43,998 bases of DNA from Shinella sp. UYSO24 (GCA_902167985.1 CABHNZ010000032.1:1-43998), one strand, 5' to 3'; shown: positions 1 through 10,096, counted from the first letter of the stretch. Notes: generated by a model from the letters alone, not told the origin. Made by a program: numbers and translations.

Positions 1-470
1 AAAAACCGACACCCAGATCCACAAAAGACCCAAACGTCAAAACCCCAGGAGCCAAACCGTTAAATCCGGCTCATCAGCATCGCAGCCAACTTCTCAGAGA
101 GTTTTAAAACGAACATCGTCGTCGCTTGCAGCGCCGCCGCCCTCGTCAGTGAGCGGGGTTATAGATCCCACTTTCCAAACCGTCAACAGCGCAAAAGGAA
201 GTTTTTCAAACAAACAGACAAGGTGTTGATTTGAAATAATATTTTAACATGAAACGGCAATTTCCCGACTTCAGGACTTGGTAGCTAGACGAGCCCAGGC
301 GCCGAACCCGTCTGAGGACCGGAACATCGCAGAAATCTTTGCTCGAAGAGGCATTCTTATGTGGGCCAAGGCGATGAATGTGGACGTCCAACGTCTACAC
401 AGGCCGCCTAATGGCTGCGGCAAATGCCGCAACAGCGAGGCTCGCGGTTGCCCGTGGCGGATGTCCTGCC
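1..470. other. left-end region with no convincing gene
   Basis: The first ~270 bases are markedly AT-richer than the rest, with A-runs and a TAATATTTTAA-like stretch near 237-248, and have no ORF I trust. From 278 (TTG) to 508 a short plus-strand frame is open. It would encode about 76 residues with four cysteines near its C-terminus (CGKC, then GCP and MSC). It has no clear ribosome site and I do not recognise it. The minus strand is open over 271-708 but runs into the gene beginning at 530. I see no tRNA, insertion sequence end or terminator here. Confidence 0.5.
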
Positions 471-477
471 TAAAACT

Positions 478-512
478 GCCATCAGATACGACAGCATTCC
501 TTATCTGATGGC
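478..512. promoter_or_regulatory. perfect 11-bp inverted repeat before the helicase cassette
   Basis: GCCATCAGATA (478-488) and TATCTGATGGC (502-512) are exact inverted copies separated by 13 nt. The right arm ends 17 nt before the ATG at 530. This could be an operator for a repressor, or an RNA hairpin that limits access to the start codon. There is no T-run, so a terminator is unlikely. Confidence 0.55.
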
Positions 513-529
513 TACCGAGTGGTATCAAT

Positions 530-799
530 ATGGCAGTACGACCGTATGCGCAGAAATCGGTCTTCGACCTGGAAGCGATCTTCGAACGGTCGCGCGACAA
601 TGCCAGTGAACTTGAACGGCTGTCGACCGAATTGACCTTCAGGACCACCGGCAAGGCGCGGTCTCTGGCGACGAAGGTCGGGCAATCTCTCGACGTATTG
701 AACAACACCAGGATAGTCTCCCTGCCGGCCGCCAGGCTTCAGCCCGGCAATCCCGTCTGGTATCGGATCCGTCGACCGGGGTTTCAACGCGCGATGTGA
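530..799 (+). CDS. small ORF, probably the N-terminal part of (or partner to) the helicase
   Basis: Open frame of 89 codons starting MAVRPYAQKSVFDLEAIF. The first ~60 residues are charged and helical-looking; the tail from about 690 onward looks out of frame. A one-base loss near 700 would join this frame to the one that carries the helicase from 796. That is the same kind of frame change seen throughout the window. The in-frame stop upstream is at 506-508 and ATG 530 is the first start; the ribosome site is weak (GAG at about 11 nt). I do not recognise the family. Alternatives are a separate small protein translationally coupled to the helicase (overlap at 796-799) or the helicase N-terminus. 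Confidence 0.45.
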   Translation: MAVRPYAQKSVFDLEAIFERSRDNASELERLSTELTFRTTGKARSLATKVGQSLDVLNNTRIVSLPAARLQPGNPVWYRIRRPGFQRAM

Positions 800-3700
800 C
801 CGCAACGGTCGTACGACTGGGGCCGGATGCTCCTCTACAACCTCAGGCCCGTCCACAAAATGTCGGTCAGAAGCAGACAGGCAAAGACGAGATCGAACAG
901 ACGGCACCGCGGTCTTTCGCGCCTTCGGGCAAGACGAATGACGCCCGCGCGATACTGGCAGCCTGGACGGTGCTCGAAGCGCTGTCTCCGCAGAGTTACA
1001 AGCGCCCGGAAGAGATGGCGGCCGGAGACCGGTCCAGGCTGGCCTTTTTGGAGCGAGGCGTTCCGTGGGGAGCGAAGGCGCGCAGCAAACCCAATTACAA
1101 GCTCTATTTCGAGATCATCCTCGGCGCATCGCTCTCGACAAAGCGACGGACGAGCTGGTCAAGGTTTTTGGCGTTGACGAGGAGCGTTCCCGCCCGGATG
1201 GCAAGAAGGCAGCCATGGGCTCGATCCTGGTCGACAAGGACGGTTATCTGGTCGAGGGCAACGGGATCACGGTTTCCAGTTTTGCCTGGGCACTCAAGCC
1301 GGCGCTCGATTTGCAGCTTGCCGGCCTTGGGGCCTGGCCGAAGGCCCAGCGGCGGATTATCGAGGAGCTGGACCGAATTTTGCGCCGGCACGATGACAAC
1401 GGCGAGCCGATAGCACTCAATGCAGATGTCATCCTCACGGCACATCGATGGATTGTATCGCAATTTGGCGTGCCTGAGCATCTGGTCGAACCGCCGACAT
1501 TCGCGCTTAGGATTTTTCAACATTTCAAGGCGAAGACACCACCTGAGACATCGCTGCTGAACTCCTTCTATCTTGAAGATCTGGGCGAGGCTGTCGGTTT
1601 GATCACCTCGGGCAAAGCCGGCGCCGGTTTGCAGCGCTATATGGGAATTGGCAGGCCGGAGCAGACGATTGATGTCCTCTCACCCGTTTCCGCCATAGAA
1701 CCGTTCGTCGCTCCATCGCTCACGCCGCTGGCACGCTGGCCCTCGCAGGGCGGTCATCCATTGGTGCTGCTGCAGCAGGCGGCCGTGAATGCGGCACGAC
1801 ATGAACTGGGTCATACTTCCGGCATGATGGGCATCAATGGGCCGCCCGGAACCGGCAAGACCACGCTACTCCGAGATATCGTCGTCGGATGTGTGGTTGA
1901 TCGAGCCACGGCAATGACGGGTTTCGAAAAGCCCCAGGATGCATTTTCCGTGACGGGCGAGAAGCTGGCTTTCGGCGCCGGCATCTTTCAGCACTTCTAT
2001 CGGCTGGACAACTCGTTAAAGGGGCATGAGATCGTCGTAGCCTCTTCCAATAACAAGGCCGTTGAAAATGTCAGCAAGGAGCTTCCTCTCAAGGAGGCGA
2101 ATGGCAGGCCGGAAGAGGTATCCTACTTCAGGTCCATCAGCGACCTGATCGCAAACCCAAACGCGCCGGTTATTTCGAAACGGACGATGACACCGTATCC
2201 GAACCCGTCGAAACATGGGGACTGATCGCGGCCGCACTCGGCAATGGCGGCAATCGGGGCGCGTTCCAGCAGGGGTTCTGGTGGAACCAGGACGGCGGCT
2301 TGCTGACCTACCTGAAGGCCGCGCGCGGCAGGAACGTCATGCGCGAGATCAAGGAAGAGCAGAGCGGCAAAGTCATCGATCGTGTCATGCCGAGCGTCGT
2401 GACCCATGAACGCCCCAGTACCAATGAAGCGGACGCCGCCGCTGCTTGGCGCAAAGCAAAGGCAGCCTTCCTCACGCTCAAGACATCCATAGAAGCCGAA
2501 ATCGCCAGTATCGAGAGCATGCGCCAGGACATACTGGCGCTTCAGGTGGCAACCGCCGACCTGCAAAAGCTGAAGCGGCTTCGAGCGGGCCTGGATGAAG
2601 CCGTTTTAAAGGCCCGTCAGATTGTCGCTTCTCGAATCCAAGATAAGGAGAAGACGAAATCGCCGGTCGAGCAGGCCAGCCTTCTGCTCGGTAGCCATCT
2701 GGCTGGCCGTCCAGGCTTCTTTTCCCGGTTGTTTGCGACAGCAGCCTGGAAAACATGGAGCGCCACGCAACAGAAGCTTTCGGCAACGCTCCAGCAGGTG
2801 GCCGAGCGGGCGCAGGCTGCACAGGATGCCCTCGAGCTTGCCGAGGCCGATTACGGCAGCGTTCAATCCCGATTACAGCAGCTGAGCGGCGAACTTTCCA
2901 GCAAGCAGCAGGAGGTCTCGACATTGGAGGCGGCTGCGGCACGGGCAAAATCCGCTTGGTGATCGTATCGTTGATGAGCTGTTTTTCCAGCGAGACCATG
3001 AGGCTCTGCATTTGACGGCACCATGGCTTCCGGATGACGTTCACCGCTTGCGCGAAGATCTGTTCGCCGCGGCATTGCGGGTGCACAAGGCGTTCATCGA
3101 CGCTTCGGCCAGTCGGATGCAACACAATCTCGGCCTGCTGATGTCGGGAATGGTGGCAGGTGCCTTCCAGTCAGCCGCTCACCGTGAGCTTCTGCCGGAT
3201 CTCTGGTCGAGCCTTTTCATGGTCGTGCCGACGATCTCCACGACATTCGCCTCTGTCCGCACGATGTTCGGGGATCTGCCGCCAGAGAGCATTGGCTGGC
3301 TCCTCATTGACGAGGCAGGCCAATCCCTGCCTCAAGCGGCCGTCGGAGCGATCATGCGGGCAAAGCGCTCTGTCGTTGTCGGCGATCCGCTGCAGATCCC
3401 GCCTGTTGTTTCGCTTCCGAAGAAGCTGAATACCGAGATCTGCAAGTTCTTCGACATTGACGAGATAGAGTGGTCCGCCCCTGCGGCCTCGACGCAAACC
3501 CTTGCGGATCAGGCATCGCGCTTCAAATCCACCTTCATCACGGACATGGGTGATCGAGAGGTCGGGCTGCCGCTGCTCGTTCACAGACGCTGCCAGAACC
3601 CGATGTTCGACGTTTCCAACGCCATCGCTTATGCCGGACAGATGGTGCATGCCGTGGGGCCGAGGAAACCGGGCGCTATCGGCTCCGCATTGGGACCATC

Positions 3701-4190
3701 GCGCTGGATCGACATGAACGGCGACGCCGAGACAAAATGGTCTCCCGACGAAGGCGAGGCTGTCATTCGGATGCTCGGCGCGCTCGCCGCCGCAGGAGTG
3801 ACGGATCCAGACCTGTTCATCATCACGCCGTTTAAGATCGTTGAGCAGGAAATGCACAGGCGTCTTTATAGAGAAGGCGATCTATTGCGGGCTCTCGGGG
3901 TAAAATCCGACGCGTGGAGCCGCGACCGTGTCGGTACCATCCACACGTTCCAAGGCCGCGAAGCAGATACGGTGATCCTGCTTCTGGGAGCGCCGAGGGC
4001 CACACAATACAGGGCACGCCAATGGGCGGCGAGCCCGCCGAACATCATCAATGTTGCCGTGTCACGCGCCAAACAGAACCTCTATGTGGTCGGTTCAGCC
4101 GCCGCATGGGCGGGGGCTGGAACCAGCCTTCAGATCCTGCAGCGTCAGTTGGCGTCAGCGCGAGATGTCGTCGATAGCCACCATGTTTGA
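796..4190 (+). CDS. SF1 (UPF1-like) helicase/ATPase with internal coiled coil, frameshifted
   Basis: Reads as one protein of about 1130 residues in three further frames. Walker A GPPGTGKTT lies near 1840-1866. A coiled-coil-rich segment spans about 2430-2940. The rest of the motor follows: Walker B LLIDEAGQ (~3300), GDPLQIPP (~3385), VHRRCQNPM (~3580), HTFQGREADTV (~3940) and NVAVSRAKQNLYVVG (~4050). These are the ordered motifs of superfamily 1 AAA_11/AAA_12 helicases. The ~480-residue insertion between Walker A and B is long for the family. Apparent frame changes lie near 1125, 2170 and 2958. The GTG at 796 has no good ribosome site, so the true start may be ATG 530. The substrate is unknown; such large stand-alone helicases occur in RNA/DNA metabolism and in defence loci, but no partner gene here proves either. 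The 3' end overlaps cfa convergently by 36 bp. Confidence 0.8.
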
Positions 4191-5459
4191 CCTCAGACCC
4201 AGCTTTCCTCCGGCATTGCGCAGGGCTTTTGCTTCTATCGCTCTGATCTTCGCAAGCGCGCCGCGCTCCGCGTCAACCATATAGTCCCGAGCCAAAGGCA
4301 AGGTCGCAATCTCCTTCGTCAGCTGGATCTGCCAGTTCATATGGCCAAGGCGGCGGAAAGCAAGCTCCGACCCGACGAGATAGAATTCGAACATCCGGCA
4401 GAACCGCTCGTCATAGAGCGCCGTCAGGGCTGCGCGATGTCTGTCGAAGCGCTCGCGCCACAATTCGAGCGTCCGGGCATAATGCAGGCGCAGGATTTCG
4501 ATATCCGTTGCCCATAGACCCGACTTCTCCACGACCGACATCACCTCCGACACAGCCGGCGAGTAGCCACCGGGGAAGATGTATTTGGCGATCCAGGGGT
4601 TTGTGCTGCCCGGCCCATCCGCCCGGCCGATAGCATGGATGACCGCCACGCCGCCGTCGCGCAGAAGCGACTTCACCTTGTCGAAAAAGGTCTTGTAGTG
4701 ATTGATGCCGACATGTTCGAACATGCCGACGGAGACGATCCGGTCGACCTTGTGATCCCAGTTGCGGTAGTCGATCAGTTCGAAGGAGACGAGATCGCTC
4801 AAGCCCTCCTCGAAGGCCCGCCGACGGGCAACGGCAAGCTGTTCCTGGGAAAGCGTCAGCCCCGTGACCCTCGCGCCATATTCCCTTGCCAGGAACAGGG
4901 CCATTCCGCCCCATCCGCAACCGATATCCACAACCTCAAGACCCGGCCGATCCAGCATCAGCTTGGAGGCAATATGGATCTTCTTCTTCAGTTGGGCATC
5001 CTCCAGCGTCTCGTCGCCATCCGGAAAATAGGCGCAGGAATATTGCCGGTCATGATCGAGCATGACCGAATAGAGGCGATCGTCGAGGTCATAGTGATGC
5101 GCGACATTGCGCCTGGAGCGCCCCATCGTATTGAACTGATCTAGCCCCCGGCGCAGCCAGCGGACCTTTTCCATCAACTTGTCGAACGGATGGGTTCCGC
5201 CCTCCATCGAGTTCATGGCGAGGAAATCGAGCGTCCCGAAAAGGTCTCCATCACCGAACTCCACATCGCCATCCATATAGGCTTCGCCGAGCGCGAGCGC
5301 CGGATTTCGTGCCAGCCGACGTTGCGCCCGGGTACTGAGGATCGCGAGTGATGCATGCGGCTCACGTCCGGTCCCGAAGGATCGCACCGATCCGTTCGGG
5401 AAGGTGACGGTCAGTGTGCCGATCTTGACCAGACGCTCAAGTGCTGCTTCGAGGATCAT
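4155..5459 (-). CDS. cfa: cyclopropane-fatty-acyl-phospholipid synthase
   Basis: Intact, 434 residues. An N-terminal lipid-binding-type region (about 1-115) is followed by a Rossmann methyltransferase. The SAM motif VDIGCGWGG is at 177-185, and the family-typical YSCAYF is at 140-145. Members transfer a methylene group from SAM to unsaturated acyl chains of membrane phospholipids, lowering proton permeability under acid, stationary-phase and oxidative stress. The start ATG is one base after the poxB stop, so the two are almost certainly co-transcribed. It is the last gene of the cyd-pox-cfa run. Its 3' end lies inside the convergent helicase gene. Two cfa-like genes are common in rhizobia, so the exact paralogue is not assigned. 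Confidence 0.9.
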   Translation of the reverse strand: MILEAALERLVKIGTLTVTFPNGSVRSFGTGREPHASLAILSTRAQRRLARNPALALGEAYMDGDVEFGDGDLFGTLDFLAMNSMEGGTHPFDKLMEKVRWLRRGLDQFNTMGRSRRNVAHHYDLDDRLYSVMLDHDRQYSCAYFPDGDETLEDAQLKKKIHIASKLMLDRPGLEVVDIGCGWGGMALFLAREYGARVTGLTLSQEQLAVARRRAFEEGLSDLVSFELIDYRNWDHKVDRIVSVGMFEHVGINHYKTFFDKVKSLLRDGGVAVIHAIGRADGPGSTNPWIAKYIFPGGYSPAVSEVMSVVEKSGLWATDIEILRLHYARTLELWRERFDRHRAALTALYDERFCRMFEFYLVGSELAFRRLGHMNWQIQLTKEIATLPLARDYMVDAERGALAKIRAIEAKALRNAGGKLGLRSNMVAIDDISR

Positions 5460-5460
5460 G

Positions 5461-7184
5461 TCAGCGCTCCAGAAAATTGGACAATGTCAGGTCGACCAGC
5501 TCGTCGCCGCGGCCGTTCATCACCGTCTTCAGGGCCCAGAGACTGAAGCCCTTCACCTGTTCCGCCTTGATTTGCGGCGGCATGGAGAGTTCCTGGCTAT
5601 TGGTGACAACGTCGAGCAGCGCCGGCCCGTCATGGGAAAGGATGTCCTTGACGGCATCCTCCAGTTCGGCCGGATCCTCGACCCGGATGGCATGGACGCC
5701 GACGGATCGGGCGAGGTCGGCAAAATTCGGGTTCTTCAGCGTGGTTCCTGTTTCAAGGAAGCCTGACGCCTTCATTTCCATCGCGACGAAGCCGAGGGTG
5801 GAGTTGTTGAAGATGATGACCTTGACCGGCAGATCCTGCTGCACCAGCGTCAGGAAATCGCCCATCAGCATGGAAAACCCGCCATCGCCGGAGAGGCTGA
5901 TGATCTGGCGGCCGGGATAGCGGACTGCGCGCCGATCGCCTGCGGCATGGCATTGGCCATGGAGCCGTGAGCGAGCGAGCCGATGATCCGGCGCCTACCG
6001 TTCATCTTCAGATAGCGTGCCGCCCAGATGGTCGGTGTGCCGACATCGAAGGTGAAGACGGCATCTTCGTTCGCATGGTCGCTGACGAGCTTTGCCAGAT
6101 ATTGCGGGTGGATCTTGCGGCCGGCCTTGCCGGTGGCAAGTTCATCCAGCCCGGCGCGCGCTGACGTAACGCTTCTTGCAATAATCGAGATAGGCCGTGC
6201 TCGATTTTGCTTCGATGAGCGGAAGAACAGCCTCGATCGTCGATTTGACGTCCCCGACGAGCGCAAGATCGAGCGGCACGCGACGCCCGAGATTTTCCGG
6301 CCGCAGATCCACCTGGACCACCTTTGCATGCGCGGGGAAAAACTGGCGATAGGGAAAGTCCGTGCCCAGCATGACGAGCGTGTCACAATCCTGCATCGCC
6401 GCATAGCCGGAGGAAAAGCCGATGAGACCGGTCATGCCGACATCATAGGGATTGTCCCATTCCACATATTCCTTGCCGCCAAGCGCATGGACGATCGGCG
6501 CCTTCAGCTTTTCCGCCAGCTTCAGCAACTCGGCATGGGCGCCTGGCAACCGCGGCCACAAAACAGCGTCGTCTTGGAGCTGCTGTTTAGAATGTCGGCG
6601 AACTGTGAAATCTCGCTGGGCTGCGGGGTGACGGTCGGTTGCGGCAAGGCGAAGGCCGCCGGCTGCGAGATCTTGCCGGCGAATTCCGAAAGCGCCACGT
6701 CGCCCGGAATGACGATCACCGCCACGCCACGCTTGCCGATCGCCGCGCGGATCGCCGATTCCAGCACACCGGGCAGCTGATCCGGGTGGCTGACCATTTC
6801 GCAGAAATGGCTGCATTCGCGGAAAAGCTGGTCCGGATGGGTTTCCTGAAAATAGCCGCGACCGACCTCCGCTGACGGGATCTGGGCGGCGATGGCCAGC
6901 ACGGGAACGCGAGAGCGATGGCAATCGAAAAGGCCGTTGATCAGGTGAAGATTGCCCGGTCCGCAGCTGCCGGCGCAGACGGCAAGCTCGCCGGTCAGAT
7001 GCGCTTCGGCACCGGCAGCAAAGGCGGCGGTTTCCTCATGCCTCGTGTGGACCCACTCGATATTCTTGCGGACACGCAAGGATTCCGTCAGCCCGTTCAG
7101 GCTGTCGCCGACCACACCATAGATGCGGCGCACGCCAGCGGCGTGGAGAATTTCGGTAATGACGTCTGCTGCCTTCTTGGCCAT
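5461..7184 (-). CDS. poxB: pyruvate dehydrogenase (quinone), PoxB-type, frameshifted
   Basis: ThDP-dependent flavoenzyme of about 575 residues that decarboxylates pyruvate to acetate and CO2 and passes electrons to ubiquinone at the membrane. The N-terminal half carries YGVVGDSLNG and RHEETAAFAAGAEA. The ThDP/Mg motif GDGGFSM is near 5880. The C-terminus (EQVKGFSLWALKTVMNGRGDE) resembles the lipid-activated tail of E. coli PoxB, which favours PoxB over acetolactate synthase. The start ATG 7184 is preceded by AGGGAG. Frame changes near 6545, 6160 and 5920 are all consistent with one lost base each, with uninterrupted homology across them, so the gene is probably intact in the organism. It lies between cydX and cfa in the same direction. 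Confidence 0.85.
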
Positions 7185-7290
7185 GAGAGGCTCCCTGATG
7201 AAGTAATCGGAAATGCCGGAGGCGAAACGCATTGCCTGCGCGCTGCAGACACAGCCGGCACTCACAAGGTTTTTTGGGAAACGGCGACTG

Positions 7291-7314
7291 GCGGGACTAT
7301 TCCGTCAGTCCCGC
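7291..7314 (-). terminator. hairpin overlapping the cydX stop codon
   Basis: GCGGGACT and AGTCCCGC are exact 8-bp inverted repeats with an 8-nt loop that contains part of the cydX stop codon. Only a short TTT follows on the minus strand, so termination would be partial at best. It could instead attenuate read-through into poxB or stabilise the cyd message. Confidence 0.35.
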
Positions 7315-7437
7315 GAGCGACATGATGAAACGGAAGATCATGGCAAAGACGCCGAGACCGATGACCGACATGGACCAGATGGCAATCATCCAGCCGATCC
7401 GCGCGACCGGCCCTTGAACGGAATGTCTGATCGCCAT
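7297..7437 (-). CDS. DUF2474 small membrane subunit of cytochrome bd oxidase (CydX-like)
   Basis: 46 residues with one transmembrane helix (about 14-40, GWMIAIWSMSVIGLGVFAMIF). Its start ATG (7437) overlaps the cydB stop by one base (TGATG), so translation is coupled. Small single-helix proteins of this kind stabilise the haem site of bd oxidases. DUF2474 members occupy this place next to cydAB in rhizobia. The short length and position give more support than the sequence itself. Confidence 0.75.
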   Translation of the reverse strand: MAIRHSVQGPVARIGWMIAIWSMSVIGLGVFAMIFRFIMSLAGLTE

Positions 7438-8446
7438 CAGTGATACCCCTCGCCGACGGCCAGCTTCCCGCGAAACACGTAGTAGGACCATGTCGTGTAG
7501 ACGAGGATGACCGGGATGATCAGGAGCGCGCCGACCAGCGTGAAGCCCATGCTTTCAGCCGGAGCCGCGGCCGCCCAGATGCTTATCGAAGGCGGAATGA
7601 TCATCGGCCACATGCTGATTGCAAGTCCGGTATAGCCGAGGAAGATCATCAGCAGCGCCAGGATGAAGGGCGCCGCATGGACCGCGCGGCTGCGCAGAAC
7701 CCGCAGGTGAAGCCAGGTGACACCGAGAACCAGCAGCGGCACCGGCGCGAAGAAGAAGAGATTGGGCAAGCGCAGCCAGCGTGCCGCCACCTGCGGGTGC
7801 ATGATCGGCGTCCAGATGCTGACGATGATGATGGCGACGAGCAGGGCAGTCGAGATCCATTGCGCCAGATCGCGCATGCGGCGCTGCAGGTCGTCGGTCG
7901 TCTTCATGATGAGCCATGTCGAGCCGAGAAGCGCATAGGCGACCAGCAGGGCAAAGCCGGTAAAGATGCTGAACGGGGTGAAGCAGTCGAGCGCGTGCCG
8001 GTGAATGTCGTGCCTTCAAGCTTGAAGCCGTCGATGAAGGCGCCGAGTGCCACGCCCTGGCAGAAGGTCGCGACATATGAGCCTCCTGCGAACGCCTTGT
8101 CCCAGAAGGGCTTGTGGCGATCGGTAGCCTTGAAGCGGAATTCGAAGGAGACGCCGCGCCAGATCAGCCCGGCAAGCATGAACATCAGCGGCAGATAAAG
8201 GGCGCTCAGGAGAAAGCCGTAGGCCAGTGGGAAGGCTGCAAACATGGCAGCACCACCGAGCACCAGCCATGTCTCGTTGCCATCCCAGACCGGGGCCACG
8301 GTATTGACCATGACGTCGCGCTCATGCCGATCGGACACGAAGGGAAAGAGGATGCCGATCCCGAGATCGAAGCCATCCATGACCACATACATCATGACGC
8401 CGAAGGCGATGATGACTGCCCAGACGAGGGGAAGATCGATACCCAT
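7437..8446 (-). CDS. cydB: cytochrome bd-type ubiquinol oxidase subunit II, frameshifted
   Basis: About 336 residues, the usual size for the cyanide-insensitive (Cio) class. Many hydrophobic helices; the N-terminus MGIDLPLVWAVIIAFGVMMY leads into YVVMDGFDLGIGILFPF and WDGNETWLVLGG, typical of CydB. The start ATG 8446 has the strong site AAGGAGGT, one base after the cydA stop. One frame change near 7995 is explained by a lost base: restoring it gives TGTRLDCFTPFSIFTGFALL. With CydA it forms the membrane oxidase that reduces O2 to water with ubiquinol. Confidence 0.88.
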
Positions 8447-8447
8447 C

Positions 8448-9884
8448 TCAAACCTCCTTGGTTTCGCGCGCAGGCGCCGTATCGAATGTGTCGGGAGCGG
8501 CGGAAAAAGGCCTTGCAGGACGCTGTATCTGGCCGCCATCGTGCGGGTGAACGCCGTCCCGGCCCTCGTCCGGACCATGGGCAACCATCTTGAGCATGAA
8601 GCCGATCCCGGTGCCGAAGAGCAGGAAATACATGACGATGAACATGACGAGCGTGATGCTGAGGGCGAGAACCGAGTGGTTGGAGACGGCATCCTGCGTG
8701 CGCAATATACCGTAAACCACCCAGGCTGGCGCCCGACCTCGGTGGTGATCCAGCCGGCAAGCACGGCGATCAGCCCGGCCGGCCCCATACAGAGGGCAAA
8801 CAGCATGAAGAGCCGCGTTTCGAAGAGTTTGCCACGCCAACGCAGATAGGCACCCCAGAGGCCGAGCAGCAGCATGGCAAGACCAAGGCCGACCATGATG
8901 CGGAAGGTGAAGAAGATGATCGTCGAATCCGGCCGGTCCTGCGGCGCGAATTCCTTCAGGCCCGGGATCTTGCCATGCAGCGTATGGGTGAGGATCAGGC
9001 TGCCGAGATAGGGGATCTCGATCGCGTATTTCGTCTCCTCCGCCTTCATGTCGGGAATGCCGAAGGCGATCAGCGGCAGGCTGGAGGCATTCGGATCGTT
9101 CTGCCAGTGGCCTTCGATCGGCGGCGATCTTGGCGGGCTGGTGTTCGAGCGTGTTGAGACCATGGGCATCGCCGACGAACATCTGGATTGGCGCGACGAA
9201 GAGAAGCATCCACAGCGCCATCGAGAACATCTTTCGGACGGCCGGCGTGGAGCGGCCACGAAGCAGATGCCAGGCGCCCGCGGCACCGACGAAAAGCGCC
9301 GTGGAGAGGTAGGCGGCCAGCGTCATATGCGCCAGGCGGAAGGGGAAGGACGGATTGAAGATCACTGCCAGCCAGTCGGTCGGCACGACCCGGCCGTTGA
9401 TGATCTCGAAACCCTGCGGCGTCTGCATCCAGCTGTTCGACGCCAGGATCCAGGTGGTGGAAATCAGCGTGCCGATGGCAACCATGGCCGTGGCAAACAT
9501 GTGCAGGCCCGGGCCGACCTTGTTCCAGCCGAAGAGCATGACGCCGAGAAAGCCCGCTTCCAGAAAGAAAGCCGTCAGCACTTCATAAGTCAGGAGCGGG
9601 CCGGTGACGCCGCCGGCGAACTGCGAGAAGCCGCTCCAGTTGGTGCCGAACTCATAGGCCATGACGAGACCCGAGACGACGCCCATGCCGAAATTGACGG
9701 CGAAGATCTTCGACCAGAAGTGATAGAGCTCGACATAGACCGGATTTCGGCGGATGAGCCATAAGGCTTCCAGAACCGCCAGATAACTGGCGAGGCCAAT
9801 CGTGATGGCCGGGAAAATGATATGGAACGAGACCGTAAAAGCAAATTGCAGTCGCGCAAGTTCGAATGCGCTGAAACCCAGCAT
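8448..9884 (-). CDS. cydA: cytochrome bd-type ubiquinol oxidase subunit I (cyanide-insensitive type), frameshifted
   Basis: About 478 residues. The N-terminus MLGFSAFELARLQFAFTVS leads into FHIIFPAITIG, where His21 matches the conserved haem-ligand histidine of subunit I. Further conserved blocks are FLEAGFLGVMLFGW, ASNSWMQTPQG and EVGRQPW. The quinol loop looks short, as in CioA rather than E. coli CydA. Two frame changes (near 9125 and 8725) cancel each other. ATG 9884 has GGAG at 8 nt; a TTG three bases upstream is a less likely start. A CTAYAC-N4-GTRTAG site lies 112 bp upstream. First gene of cydA-cydB-cydX-poxB-cfa. Confidence 0.88.
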   Translation of the reverse strand: MLGFSAFELARLQFAFTVSFHIIFPAITIGLASYLAVLEALWLIRRNPVYVELYHFWSKIFAVNFGMGVVSGLVMAYEFGTNWSGFSQFAGGVTGPLLTYEVLTAFFLEAGFLGVMLFGWNKVGPGLHMFATAMVAIGTLISTTWILASNSWMQTPQGFEIINGRVVPTDWLAVIFNPSFPFRLAHMTLAAYLSTALFVGAAGAWHLLRGRSTPAVRKMFSMALWMLLFVAPIQMFVGDAHGLNTLEHQPAKIAADRRPLAERSECLQPAADRLRHSRHEGGGDEIRDRDPLSRQPDPHPYAAWQDPGPEGIRAAGPAGFDDHLLHLPHHGRPWSCHAAARPLGCLSALAWQTLRNAALHAVCPLYGAGRADRRACRLDHHRGRAPAWVVYGILRTQDAVSNHSVLALSITLVMFIVMYFLLFGTGIGFMLKMVAHGPDEGRDGVHPHDGGQIQRPARPFSAAPDTFDTAPARETKEV

Positions 9885-9996
9885 CAAGGCGCTCCTTCAC
9901 GTGAATGACTGATGGCGAGCACGAGGCGCTCGGTTGCTCGATGCTCGTAAAGGGAGCATCCGCCATGACATTCGCGGCAAGCAGCATCAGCCGCAA

Positions 9997-10012
9997 TTAC
10001 ACGTAGGTATAG
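9997..10012. promoter_or_regulatory. CTAYAC-N4-GTRTAG site upstream of cydA
   Basis: TTACAC-GTAG-GTATAG matches 11 of 12 arm positions of a palindrome found repeatedly in this window. It ends 112 bp before the cydA start codon. Proposed FixJ-type regulator binding site for the cyd-pox-cfa unit. Confidence 0.5.
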
Positions 10013-10066
10013 AATGACTATGCCAAGATATCTGCGGCATCCGAAACGGTGATCGATCAAAGACGC

Positions 10067-10096
10067 GATGCGGCGGGGGGAGAGACCCGCCGCATC
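10067..10096 (-). terminator. terminator-like hairpin after the MFS gene
   Basis: GATGCGGCGGG and CCCGCCGCATC form an exact 11-bp stem with an 8-nt loop, 10 bp beyond the MFS stop codon on the minus strand. Only a short T-run (CTTTG) follows, so this may act as an imperfect intrinsic terminator. Confidence 0.55.

Noticed and set aside
278..508. TTG-initiated 76-codon frame with a four-cysteine tail
   Set aside because: No ribosome site and no family recognised; its end lies inside the inverted repeat 478-512. Kept only as a remark.
5461..7184. poxB and other split genes considered as pseudogenes
   Set aside because: Each frame change is a single base with intact motifs on both sides, and the pattern is spread evenly over unrelated genes, which fits sequence error better than decay.
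10050..10059. TGATCGATCA palindrome upstream of cydA considered as an FNR/FixK box
   Set aside because: The FNR/FixK consensus TTGAT-N4-ATCAA needs four spacer bases between half-sites; here the halves overlap, so the match fails.
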